A stretch of 64,000 nt of DNA from Xylocopa sonorina (taxonomy: Eukaryota > Arthropoda > Insecta > Hymenoptera > Apidae). This document shows, one piece after another, positions 53,997-59,825 of the stretch (positions are counted from its first letter, which is position 1; each line of letters opens with the position of its first letter). The stretch covers positions 10,868,501-10,932,500 of the forward strand of contig NC_135197.1 in the NCBI RefSeq assembly GCF_050948175.1, in the 5' to 3' direction. The notes beneath the pieces are model-generated. The model ran no database searches. It was not told the origin of the DNA and was given only the letters and a program-made list of their open reading frames with translations. Made by a program: the position numbers and the translations under genes.

Positions 53997-54445
53997 GACT
54001 CAATCAAACTGATGTGGTTTTCGGAGCCCATTAAGTTTTCGCAGCCCTTGTCGATTGGTACGCCCGTTGGGTACTCGACTTGGGTATAGGCTTAGTACAT
54101 TGGACGCGCCCACGCGGGTTCGTTCCGAGTAGCTCCTACCCCGTGTCGCTGGGGTCCTAGACCTGCTGTAAGACGACTTGGGGCGGTCTGCGAAGTTCGT
54201 TCTTGTCGTTGGGCAATGCGTCCTACTGCTAAGTCTCGCTGAATTCTTGATGGTAGCCGCATTCACCATTGGGGAGAGCGTGGTTTCGACAGTTTCAATG
54301 TAAGACGTGGCATAACTTGCTCGCGATTCGCGTCGGGTACGGTTCGCACTAATGACTAGTGCTGGACCATCGGGTAGAATGCTCTCGCGAGAATCTAACG
54401 CAGGTTTATTGGTACTTGTTCGTTTCGGTCGCGCCGCGAATTTTA
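53997..54445 (+). other. Conserved ~450-bp module, unit A
   Basis: Present in long units A, C and D and missing from short units B and E. It starts near ACTCAATCAAACTGATG and ends near CGCGAATTTTAT. It is GC-richer and visibly better conserved than its flanks, with only scattered substitutions by eye. It does not match an rRNA, tRNA or transposase I recognise. An antisense frame of 87-89 codons is shared in part, but a small indel near 54157 changes its frame in this copy. Confidence 0.65.
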
Positions 54446-54774
54446 TTCAGTTTATTTCTTAGCTTAACTTTAGTTTAACTTAATTTTGTTTCCATTTTTA
54501 CTAAGATTCTTATTTTCTTATTTTTGCTAAGATTCTTCAATTTTGCTTATAATAGAATTATAAAATTTAGTATATCGTATCGTAAACCCTTTTGTGAAAC
54601 ACTTGAATTTTATCAAAGTGTGAGTAGAGTCATCTTAGAAATTTCACTTTTGGTAAGACAGTGGCATTCCTCTTCATCCCCATCGTATAAAGTCCATACT
54701 GCAATCTCTAAAATCTATGTAAAGAGAATGTATTATGGAATCCGGTTGTTTGAAATTTATAAGTAGAGTCAGTC

Positions 54775-54795
54775 CTCGGTACCTTCTGTACCGAG
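54775..54795 (+). other. 3'-end hairpin of unit A
   Basis: CTCGGTAC, loop CTTCT, then GTACCGAG form a perfect 8-bp stem, identical at all five unit ends. It lies about 45-50 nt before the next predicted cleavage site, so it would sit near the 3' end of the released RNA. Confidence 0.8.
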
Positions 54796-54842
54796 AACAC
54801 TTAGATGTAATGGAGGGTGGATGGGATTAGGGACATAGGGAT

Positions 54843-54942
54843 GGGTCCCTGCGTAGTCACCTCCACGGGGTGGACCTGGGCCCTTGGTAACGTTTTCAAG
54901 AGATTGCGCTCTCGAAAACGGTATCAAGCTAAGGACTACGCG
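54843..54942 (+). ncRNA. HDV-like self-cleaving ribozyme B
   Basis: Same length and layout as copy A. P1 54843-54848/54872-54877 has U-A where copy A has U.G. P2 is 54850-54858/54934-54942 with a terminal U.G. L3 UCCACGG is 54862-54868. Predicted catalytic C is 54929 in GCUAAG. P4 has one A.C mismatch near 54898, but the base before J4/2 (A54927) makes an extra U-A pair compared with copy A. Predicted cleavage is 5' of G54843. Confidence 0.9.
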
Positions 54943-54971
54943 CATAGATTTAAGTACAGATGTAAATTCGA

Positions 54972-55137
54972 TGCTAGAACTACCAAAGCATTTAATTTTT
55001 CATCAACTAAATTTTCGTTTCACTTTTTATTTTTTATTCTTTGCTTTTGCTTTCGAGTATTTTCACTTTTTCGCATAATTATCATTCTATTTCGTTCGCA
55101 TAAAATTAAAATACTTTTATTGCGGGCAGTTCTAGCG
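54972..55137 (+). other. Long-range complementary arms, unit B
   Basis: Left arm 54972-54984 and right arm 55125-55137 pair with one G.U and one A.C mismatch, around a single-copy AT-rich loop. Confidence 0.65.
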
Positions 55138-55221
55138 TTGAGTTAGTTGTAAACTTTGTAATGGATTGTAACTTGTATAGTTAATTAAGCTAGAGTCTAA
55201 GTTTGAGTTAAGTTTAGGTTT

Positions 55222-55287
55222 TCGCCGTTGGATCGCCGATGGAGCGCCGTTGGATCGCCGAGGGATCGCCGCTGGATCGCCGAGGGA
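55222..55287 (+). repeat. 11-bp GCCG motif array, 6 copies (unit B)
   Basis: Six 11-mers, 66 bp, in the same position as in the other units, with variants at the base after GCCG. Confidence 0.95.
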
Positions 55288-55455
55288 TTTTAATTACTAA
55301 TATTTTTCTATATAATATTGTATGTGTTTGTAAATTCCTTATATCCTTTCTCTCATATCCCTATCGTATAAAGTCCATACTGCAATCTCTAAAATCTATG
55401 TAAAGAGAATGTATTATGGAATTCGGTTGTTTGAAATTTATAAGTAGAGTCAGTC

Positions 55456-55476
55456 CTCGGTACCTTCTGTACCGAG
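55456..55476 (+). other. 3'-end hairpin of unit B
   Basis: Identical CTCGGTAC/GTACCGAG 8-bp stem with CTTCT loop, upstream of ribozyme C. Confidence 0.8.
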
Positions 55477-55527
55477 AACACACGAATGTAATGGAGGGTG
55501 GATGGGATTAGGGATTATTCTTGGGAT

Positions 55528-55627
55528 GGGTCCCTGCGTAGTCACCTCCACGGGGTGGGCCTGGGCCCTTGGTATCGTTTTCGACAGACCGGTCTCTCGA
55601 AAACGATATCATGCTAAGGACTACGCA
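55528..55627 (+). ncRNA. HDV-like self-cleaving ribozyme C
   Basis: P1 55528-55533/55557-55562 with the G.U wobble at the cleavage site; P2 55535-55543/55619-55627 is fully Watson-Crick. P3 ACC/GGU closes L3 UCCACGG (55547-55553). Predicted catalytic C is 55614. P4 belongs to a second subtype: the mismatch seen in copies A and B becomes a U-A pair, and the tip is AGACCGGTCT with one C.C mismatch below it. Cleavage predicted 5' of G55528. Confidence 0.92.
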
Positions 55628-55656
55628 CGTAGACATAAGTATTATTGTAGATTCAA

Positions 55657-55674
55657 CGCTAGAACCACCAAATC
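55657..55674 (+). other. Left arm of unit C; partner at 55764-55774
   Basis: The left arm CGCTAGAACCA begins at 55657; its complement TGGTTCTAGCG is at 55764-55774, an 11-bp perfect pairing across about 95 nt. Relative to unit A a T-A pair has become C-G, with both sides changed. Confidence 0.65.
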
Positions 55675-55896
55675 GATCAAAATAATTTTTATTCTGTAGA
55701 TTCGACCATCATTTTGTACATACATTATTAAATATTTTCTCCAATTGATACTTTTATCGCGGCTGGTTCTAGCGCTGAGTCATTAGCAATACATTTGACA
55801 TTTTCCAAGTCCTTTTCAGGACTTTGAAACTTTCAATTGCATTGCAAATTGTATTATTAATTAAATTTTAGTTTAAGTTAAGTTAGGTTTAGGTTT

Positions 55897-55962
55897 TCGC
55901 CGATGGATCGCCGTTGGAGCGCCGATGGAACGCCGTTGGATCGCCGATGGATCGCCGAGGGA
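55897..55962 (+). repeat. 11-bp GCCG motif array, 6 copies (unit C)
   Basis: Six 11-mers, 66 bp. The fourth copy begins with A, as in unit D. Confidence 0.95.
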
Positions 55963-55980
55963 TTGTAGTTAGAATTATTT

Positions 55981-56056
55981 TTATATATTATATTATATTT
56001 TATATATTATATTATGTTTTATATATTGTATTATATTTTATATATTGTATTATATT
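55981..56056 (+). repeat. 19-bp AT minisatellite, 4 copies
   Basis: Four copies of TTATATATTATATTATATT with small variants, followed by a partial copy to about 56070. It is absent from the other units at this site. Confidence 0.9.
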
Positions 56057-56291
56057 TTGTATATTATAATAAATATATATATTTAATGTAACATCCCTAT
56101 TCCTTCATTCCTCTCTGTAACATAATTGTAAAGGAATACATCTTCTTATCCGAAGTGAGAGAGCCATTTCTATTAATCCGATACCGCACGTTTATTAATA
56201 CAGAACACATTGTTCTTGTATATATCGGTTCGCGATTAGTCAGTACCGATGAAAATACGTTACATACTCCCTTGAGCATTCTTATTTTCTG

Positions 56292-56314
56292 CTGCGTGAA
56301 ATCGCTTCACGCAG
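56292..56314 (+). other. Conserved hairpin with compensatory change, unit C
   Basis: CTGCGTGAA, loop ATCGC, then TTCACGCAG. Compared with unit A, the third pair changed from A-T to G-C on both arms while the loop stayed identical, which supports a selected RNA stem. ATCGGT/ACCGAT at about 56225 is also kept. Confidence 0.75.
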
Positions 56315-56377
56315 TTCTTCTTTTTCTCTAGTCGCTCGAGATTTCGTCTTCCATCGTCACGCAACGAAATAGTCGAT

Positions 56378-56827
56378 ACTCAATCAAACTGATGTGGTTT
56401 TCGGAGCCCATTAAGTTTTCGCAGCCCTTGTCGATTGGTACGCCCGTTGGGTACTCGACTTGGGTATAGGCTTAGCACATTGGACGCGCTCACGCAGGTT
56501 CGTTCCGAGTAGCTCCTACCCCGTGTCGCTGGGGTCTTCGGACCTGCTGTAAGACGACTTGGGGCGGTCTGCGAAGTTCGTTCTTGTCGTTGGGCAATGC
56601 GTCCTACTGCTAAGTCTTGCTGAATTCTTGATGGTAGCCGCATTCACCATTGGGGAGAGCGTGGTATCAATTGTTTCGACGTAAGACGTGACATAAACTT
56701 GTTCGCGATTCGCGTCGGGTACGGTTCACCTAGTGGCTAGTGCTGAACCATCGATTAGAATGCTCTCGCGAGAATCTAACGCAGGTTCATTGGTACTTGT
56801 TCGTTTCGGTCGCGTCGCGAATTTTAT
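56378..56827 (+). other. Conserved ~450-bp module, unit C
   Basis: Copy of the module in units A and D; its first 250 bp are almost identical to unit D by eye. It includes ACCCC/GGGGT, which can pair across GTGTCGCT. Function unknown. Confidence 0.65.
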
Positions 56828-57142
56828 CTCCATTATTCCAAATTAGTTTCTTCTCTTAACTTTAGTTTAACTTAATTTTGTTTCTATTTTTACCAAGATT
56901 CTTCTCAATTGTTCTGACAATAGAGTAATAGAATTTAGAGTATCGTACCGTAGAACTTTTTTTAAAAACACTTTAATTTTTCTAAAGTGTTTGTAGAGTA
57001 ACTTTAAAAATTTCACTTCTGGTAAGAGAATGGCATTCCTCGTCATCCCTTTCGCGAAAGTCCATACTGCAATCTCTAAAATCTATGTAAAGAGAATGTA
57101 TTATGGATTCCGGTTGTTTAAAATTTATAAGTAGAGTCAGTC

Positions 57143-57163
57143 CTCGGTACCTTCTGTACCGAG
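57143..57163 (+). other. 3'-end hairpin of unit C
   Basis: Identical CTCGGTAC/GTACCGAG stem and loop, upstream of ribozyme D. Confidence 0.8.
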
Positions 57164-57211
57164 AACACATAGATGTAATGGAGGGTGGATGGGATTAGGG
57201 AAATTAGGGAT

Positions 57212-57311
57212 GGGTCCCTGCGTAGTCACCTCCACGGGGTGGGCCTGGGTCCTTGGTATCGTTTTCGACAGACCGGTCTCTCGGAAACGATATCATGCTA
57301 AGGACTACGCA
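57212..57311 (+). ncRNA. HDV-like self-cleaving ribozyme D
   Basis: P1 57212-57217/57241-57246, P2 57219-57227/57303-57311, P3 57228-57230/57238-57240, L3 UCCACGG 57231-57237, predicted catalytic C57298. P4 is of the unit C subtype, with one A-to-G change that turns a U-A pair into U.G. All core positions are intact. Cleavage predicted 5' of G57212. Confidence 0.92.
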
Positions 57312-57340
57312 CCTAGACATAAGTATAATTGTAGATTTAA

Positions 57341-57458
57341 GGTTGGAACCACCAAATCGATCAAAATAATTTTTATTCTATAGATTTGATCATTATTTTG
57401 TACATTCATTATTAATAATTTTCTCCATTTGATACTTTCATCGCGGGTGGTTCTAGCG
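57341..57458 (+). other. Long-range complementary arms, unit D
   Basis: GGTTGGAACCACC (57341-57353) pairs with GGTGGTTCTAGCG (57446-57458) at 12 of 13 positions, counting two G.U pairs. The sequence diverges from unit A while pairing is mostly kept, including the T-A to C-G change shared with unit C. Confidence 0.65.
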
Positions 57459-57581
57459 TTGAGTCATTAGCAATACATTTGACATTTTCCAAGTCCTTTT
57501 CAGGACTTTGAAACTTTCAATATGGATTGCAAATTGTATTATTAATTAAATTTTAGTTTAAGTTAAGTTAGGTTTAGATTT

Positions 57582-57647
57582 TCGCCGATGGATCGCCGCT
57601 GGAGCGCCGCTGGAACGCCGTTGGATCGCCGCTGGATCGCCGAGGGA
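57582..57647 (+). repeat. 11-bp GCCG motif array, 6 copies (unit D)
   Basis: Six 11-mers, 66 bp, same position and copy number as the other units. Confidence 0.95.
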
Positions 57648-57674
57648 TTGTAGTTATAGATATTTTTAATTATT

Positions 57675-57717
57675 ATGTATCTGTAATTATATGTATCTGT
57701 AATTATATGTATGTAAT
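57675..57717 (+). repeat. 16-bp AT repeat, ~2.7 copies
   Basis: ATGTATCTGTAATTAT occurs twice in tandem followed by a partial copy. It is specific to unit D. Confidence 0.85.
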
Positions 57718-57906
57718 TTCCCTATTCCTTTCTTCACCTTTATAATAAATTTGTAAAGGAATACATTTACTTACCCGAAGCGAGAGCCATGTCCATAATC
57801 CCTTACCGCCCGTTTATACAAACAGAACAAATTGTTCTATCGGTTCGCGTTTAGTCATTACTGATGGAAATGCATTACAAACTTTCTTGAGCATTCTAAT
57901 TTTCTC

Positions 57907-57928
57907 CTACGTGAAATCGCTCACGTAG
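57907..57928 (+). other. Conserved hairpin, unit D
   Basis: CTACGTGA and TCACGTAG form an 8-bp stem with loop AATCGC. One T of the unit A version is missing, yet the stem remains. ATCGGT/ACTGAT at about 57841 pairs with one G.U. Confidence 0.7.
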
Positions 57929-58008
57929 TTTTTCTTTTTCTTCTTCTTTTTCTTCTTCTTTATTCGCTCGAGATTCCGTTTTCCATCGCCACGCAGTGAA
58001 ACAGACGA

Positions 58009-58457
58009 GACTCAATCAAACTGATGTGGTTTTCGGAGCCCATTAAGTTTTCGCAGCCCTTGTCGATTGGTACGCCCGTTGGGTACTCGACTTGGGTATA
58101 GGCTTAGTACATTGGACGCGCTCACGCAGGTTCGTTCCGAGTAGCTCCTACCCCGTGTCGCTGGGGTCTTCGGACCTGCTGTAAGACGACTTGGGGCGGT
58201 CTGCGAAGTTCGTTCTTGTCGTTGGGCAATGCGTCCTACTGCTAAGTCTCGCTGAATTCTTGATGGTAGCCGCATTCACCATTGGGGAGAGCGTGGTTTC
58301 GACAGTTTCAATGTAAGACGTGGCATAACTTGCTCGCGATTCGCGTCGGATACGGTTCGCACTAATGACTAGTGATGAACCATCGGGTAGAATGCTCTCG
58401 CGAGATTGTAATGCAGGTTCATTGGTACTTGTTCGTTCCGGTCGCGTCGCGAATTTT
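58009..58457 (+). other. Conserved ~450-bp module, unit D
   Basis: Third copy of the module. The first half resembles unit C (TCTTCGGACC version) and the second half resembles unit A (GTTTCGACAGTTTCAATG), suggesting gene conversion or unequal exchange between units. Confidence 0.65.
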
Positions 58458-58749
58458 ATCTATTTTATCTTCAACTTAGCTTCATTTCTCAATTTAAGTT
58501 TCATTTTCTTAGTATCAATTTTTTTGCAATAGAATAGAATTTAGATTATCGTATCGTATTCCCTTCTGCAAGACACTTTAATTATTTATCCAAAGTGTTA
58601 GTAGAGTCACTTTAAAAATTTCGCTTTTGGTAAGATAATGGCATTCCTCGTCATCCCTTTCGTAAAGTCCATACTGCAATCTCTAAAATCTATGTAAAGA
58701 GAATGTATTATGGAATCCGGTTGTTTGAAATTTACAAGTAGAGTCAGTC

Positions 58750-58770
58750 CTCGGTACCTTCTGTACCGAG
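58750..58770 (+). other. 3'-end hairpin of unit D
   Basis: Identical CTCGGTAC/GTACCGAG stem and loop, upstream of ribozyme E. Confidence 0.8.
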
Positions 58771-58817
58771 AACACCTAGATGTAATGGAGGGTGGATGGG
58801 ATTAGGGAAATAGGGAT

Positions 58818-58917
58818 GGGTCCCTGCGTAGTCACCTCCACGGGGTGGACCTGGGCCCTTGGTAACGTTTTCGAGAGATTGCGCTCTCGAAAATGGTATC
58901 AAGCTAAGGACTACGCA
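58818..58917 (+). ncRNA. HDV-like self-cleaving ribozyme E
   Basis: P1 58818-58823/58847-58852, P2 58825-58833/58909-58917 fully paired, P3 58834-58836/58844-58846, L3 UCCACGG 58837-58843, predicted catalytic C58904. P4 is of the A/B subtype with loop AUUGCG; a C-to-T change gives a G.U pair. Cleavage predicted 5' of G58818. Confidence 0.92.
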
Positions 58918-58946
58918 CGTAGATTTAAGTACAGATGTAAATTCGA

Positions 58947-59113
58947 TGCTAGAACTACCAATGCACTTAATTTTGCATCAACTAAAATTTTTCTTTCACT
59001 TTTTATTTTCTATTCATTGCTTTTCCTTTCGAGTATCTTTACCTTTTCGAACAATTATCATTCTATTGTGTTTGCATGAGTTTAAAATACTTTTATTGCG
59101 GGTAGTTCTAGCG
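58947..59113 (+). other. Long-range complementary arms, unit E
   Basis: TGCTAGAACTACC (58947-58959) and GGTAGTTCTAGCG (59101-59113) pair along all 13 positions with one U.G. Confidence 0.7.
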
Positions 59114-59196
59114 TTGAATTAGTTATAAACTTTGTAAAGGATTGTAACTTGTGTAGTTAGTTAAGCTAGAGTCTAAGTTAAGTTAGGTTTAGGTTC

Positions 59197-59262
59197 TCGC
59201 CGTTGGATCGCCGATGGAGCGCCGTTGGATCGCCGAGGGATCGCCGCTGGATCGCCGAGGGA
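59197..59262 (+). repeat. 11-bp GCCG motif array, 6 copies (unit E)
   Basis: Six 11-mers identical in order to unit B, again showing that B and E are close relatives. Confidence 0.95.
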
Positions 59263-59430
59263 TTTTAATTACTGATATTTTTCTATGTAATATCGTATGT
59301 GTATGTAATTTCCTTATATCCTTTCTCTCATATCCCTATCGTATAAAGTCCATACTGCAATCTCTAAAATCTATGTAAAGAGAATGTATTATGGAATCCG
59401 GTTGTTTGAAATTTAGAAGTAGAGTCAGTC

Positions 59431-59451
59431 CTCGGTACCTTCTGTACCGAG
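59431..59451 (+). other. 3'-end hairpin of unit E
   Basis: Identical CTCGGTAC/GTACCGAG stem and loop, upstream of ribozyme F. Confidence 0.8.
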
Positions 59452-59498
59452 AACACCTAGATGTAATGGAGGGTGGATGGGATTAGGGACATAGGGTT

Positions 59499-59599
59499 GG
59501 GTCCTTGCGTAGTCACCTCCTCGTTGGTGGACCTGGGTACTTGGTACCGTTTTTGAGAAATTAGTTTCTCGAAAATGATATCATGCTAAGGACTACGCG
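59499..59599 (+). ncRNA. HDV-like self-cleaving ribozyme F (diverged)
   Basis: P1 59499-59504/59529-59534; P2 59506-59514/59591-59599 with a terminal U.G; P3 59515-59517/59526-59528; L3 is UCCUCGUU (59518-59525), different from the other five; predicted catalytic C59586 in GCUAAG. The P4 tip is GAGAAA/UUUCUC around UUAG, against GAGAG/CUCUC in copies A, B and E, so both strands changed and pairing is kept. Despite being the most diverged copy, no core element is broken. Confidence 0.88.
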
Positions 59600-59675
59600 T
59601 TACATTTATGTTATTTGCCATTCATTTAAAATTTTCTAAACACTTTGCAGGACTTGGAAACTTTACACAGGATGC
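59499..59675 (+). mobile_element. Truncated ribozyme unit F, right end of array
   Basis: A complete but diverged ribozyme (59499-59599) is followed by about 75 bp with weak similarity to the CATTTGACA...AGGACTTTGAAACTTT region of units C and D. The arms and GCCG array are missing. Similarity to the array is lost by about 59,675. Confidence 0.65.
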
Positions 59676-59738
59676 GAATAATGATTACTGTCTAGGTAAC
59701 ACCTATACTTTTCCCTCTCTTTAAATTATGAACTAGTT

Positions 59739-59825
59739 TTATTGTAATTTCTTGTATATTTCAGTAATTTTATGGTAATTCCTTGTATATTTCAGTAGTT
59801 TTATTGCAATTTTTTTTATATTTCC
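59739..59825 (+). repeat. 31-bp AT-rich repeat, ~2.8 copies
   Basis: TTTAT followed by GTAATT, CTTGTATATTTCAG and a short tail repeats with a period of 31 bp just beyond the array. Each full copy contains TTTCAG, resembling a splice acceptor, but this is repeat-derived. Confidence 0.8.

Larger units (their letters stand above)
53053..54842 (+). mobile_element. Ribozyme repeat unit A (long, 1790 bp)
   Basis: First unit of the head-to-tail array. In order it contains an HDV-like ribozyme (53053-53152), complementary arms around an AT-rich loop (53182-53507) whose interior holds a three-copy 80-bp repeat, six 11-bp GCCG motifs (53592-53657), an AATAAA (53731-53736), small hairpins, a conserved module (about 53997-54445), a 3' block shared by all units (from 54689), a CTCGGTAC hairpin and a short AGGGAT tail. 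Similarity to the other units starts at the predicted cleavage G; the sequence to its left is unrelated to the unit junctions found elsewhere. No convincing ORF. Read as a non-autonomous retroelement or retrozyme-like satellite monomer. Confidence 0.8.
54843..55527 (+). mobile_element. Ribozyme repeat unit B (short, 685 bp)
   Basis: Contains a ribozyme (54843-54942), arms (54972-55137), GCCG array (55222-55287), then a direct join to the shared 3' block at about 55371, the CTCGGTAC hairpin (55456-55476) and a tail. Compared with the long units it lacks the small hairpins and the conserved module. Unit E has the same internal join, so both descend from one short form. Confidence 0.8.
55528..57211 (+). 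mobile_element. Ribozyme repeat unit C (long, 1684 bp)
   Basis: Ribozyme (55528-55627), arms (55657-55674), a 7-bp hairpin AAGTCCT/AGGACTT (55807-55824), GCCG array (55897-55962), a 19-bp AT minisatellite (55981-56056), the CTGCGTGAA hairpin (56292-56314), conserved module (about 56378-56827), 3' block from 57058, the CTCGGTAC hairpin (57143-57163) and a tail. The P4 tip and the region after the arms resemble unit D more than units A, B and E. No ORF. Confidence 0.8.
57212..58817 (+). mobile_element. Ribozyme repeat unit D (long, 1606 bp)
   Basis: Ribozyme (57212-57311), arms (57341-57458), AAGTCCT hairpin (57491-57508), GCCG array (57582-57647), 16-bp AT repeat (57675-57717), AATAAA (57744-57749), CTACGTGA hairpin (57907-57928), conserved module (about 58009-58457), 3' block from 58665, CTCGGTAC hairpin and tail. 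Its module is closest to unit C. No ORF. Confidence 0.8.
58818..59498 (+). mobile_element. Ribozyme repeat unit E (short, 681 bp)
   Basis: Ribozyme (58818-58917), arms (58947-59113), GCCG array (59197-59262), direct join to the 3' block at about 59346, CTCGGTAC hairpin (59431-59451) and tail. The internal join is the same as in unit B (TCATATCCCTATCGTATAAA), so B and E share one deletion or ancestral short form. Confidence 0.8.

Noticed and set aside
54000..54269. Antisense ORF of 87-89 codons repeated in the three modules (also 56380-56643 and 58012-58275)
   Set aside because: The C-terminal part is shared, but a small indel shifts the frame in unit A, giving a different N-terminal half. 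DNA similarity alone explains the shared protein sequence.
54817..55146. Repeated plus-strand frames beginning near MGPCVVTSTGW in several units
   Set aside because: They are translations through the ribozyme sequence. Frames differ after the arms from unit to unit, and the conserved part is explained by RNA structure.
53040..59600. Array as part of rDNA spacer with R2-type insertions
   Set aside because: No 18S, 5.8S or 28S sequence is recognisable on either side, and no R2-like reverse transcriptase or endonuclease frame is present.
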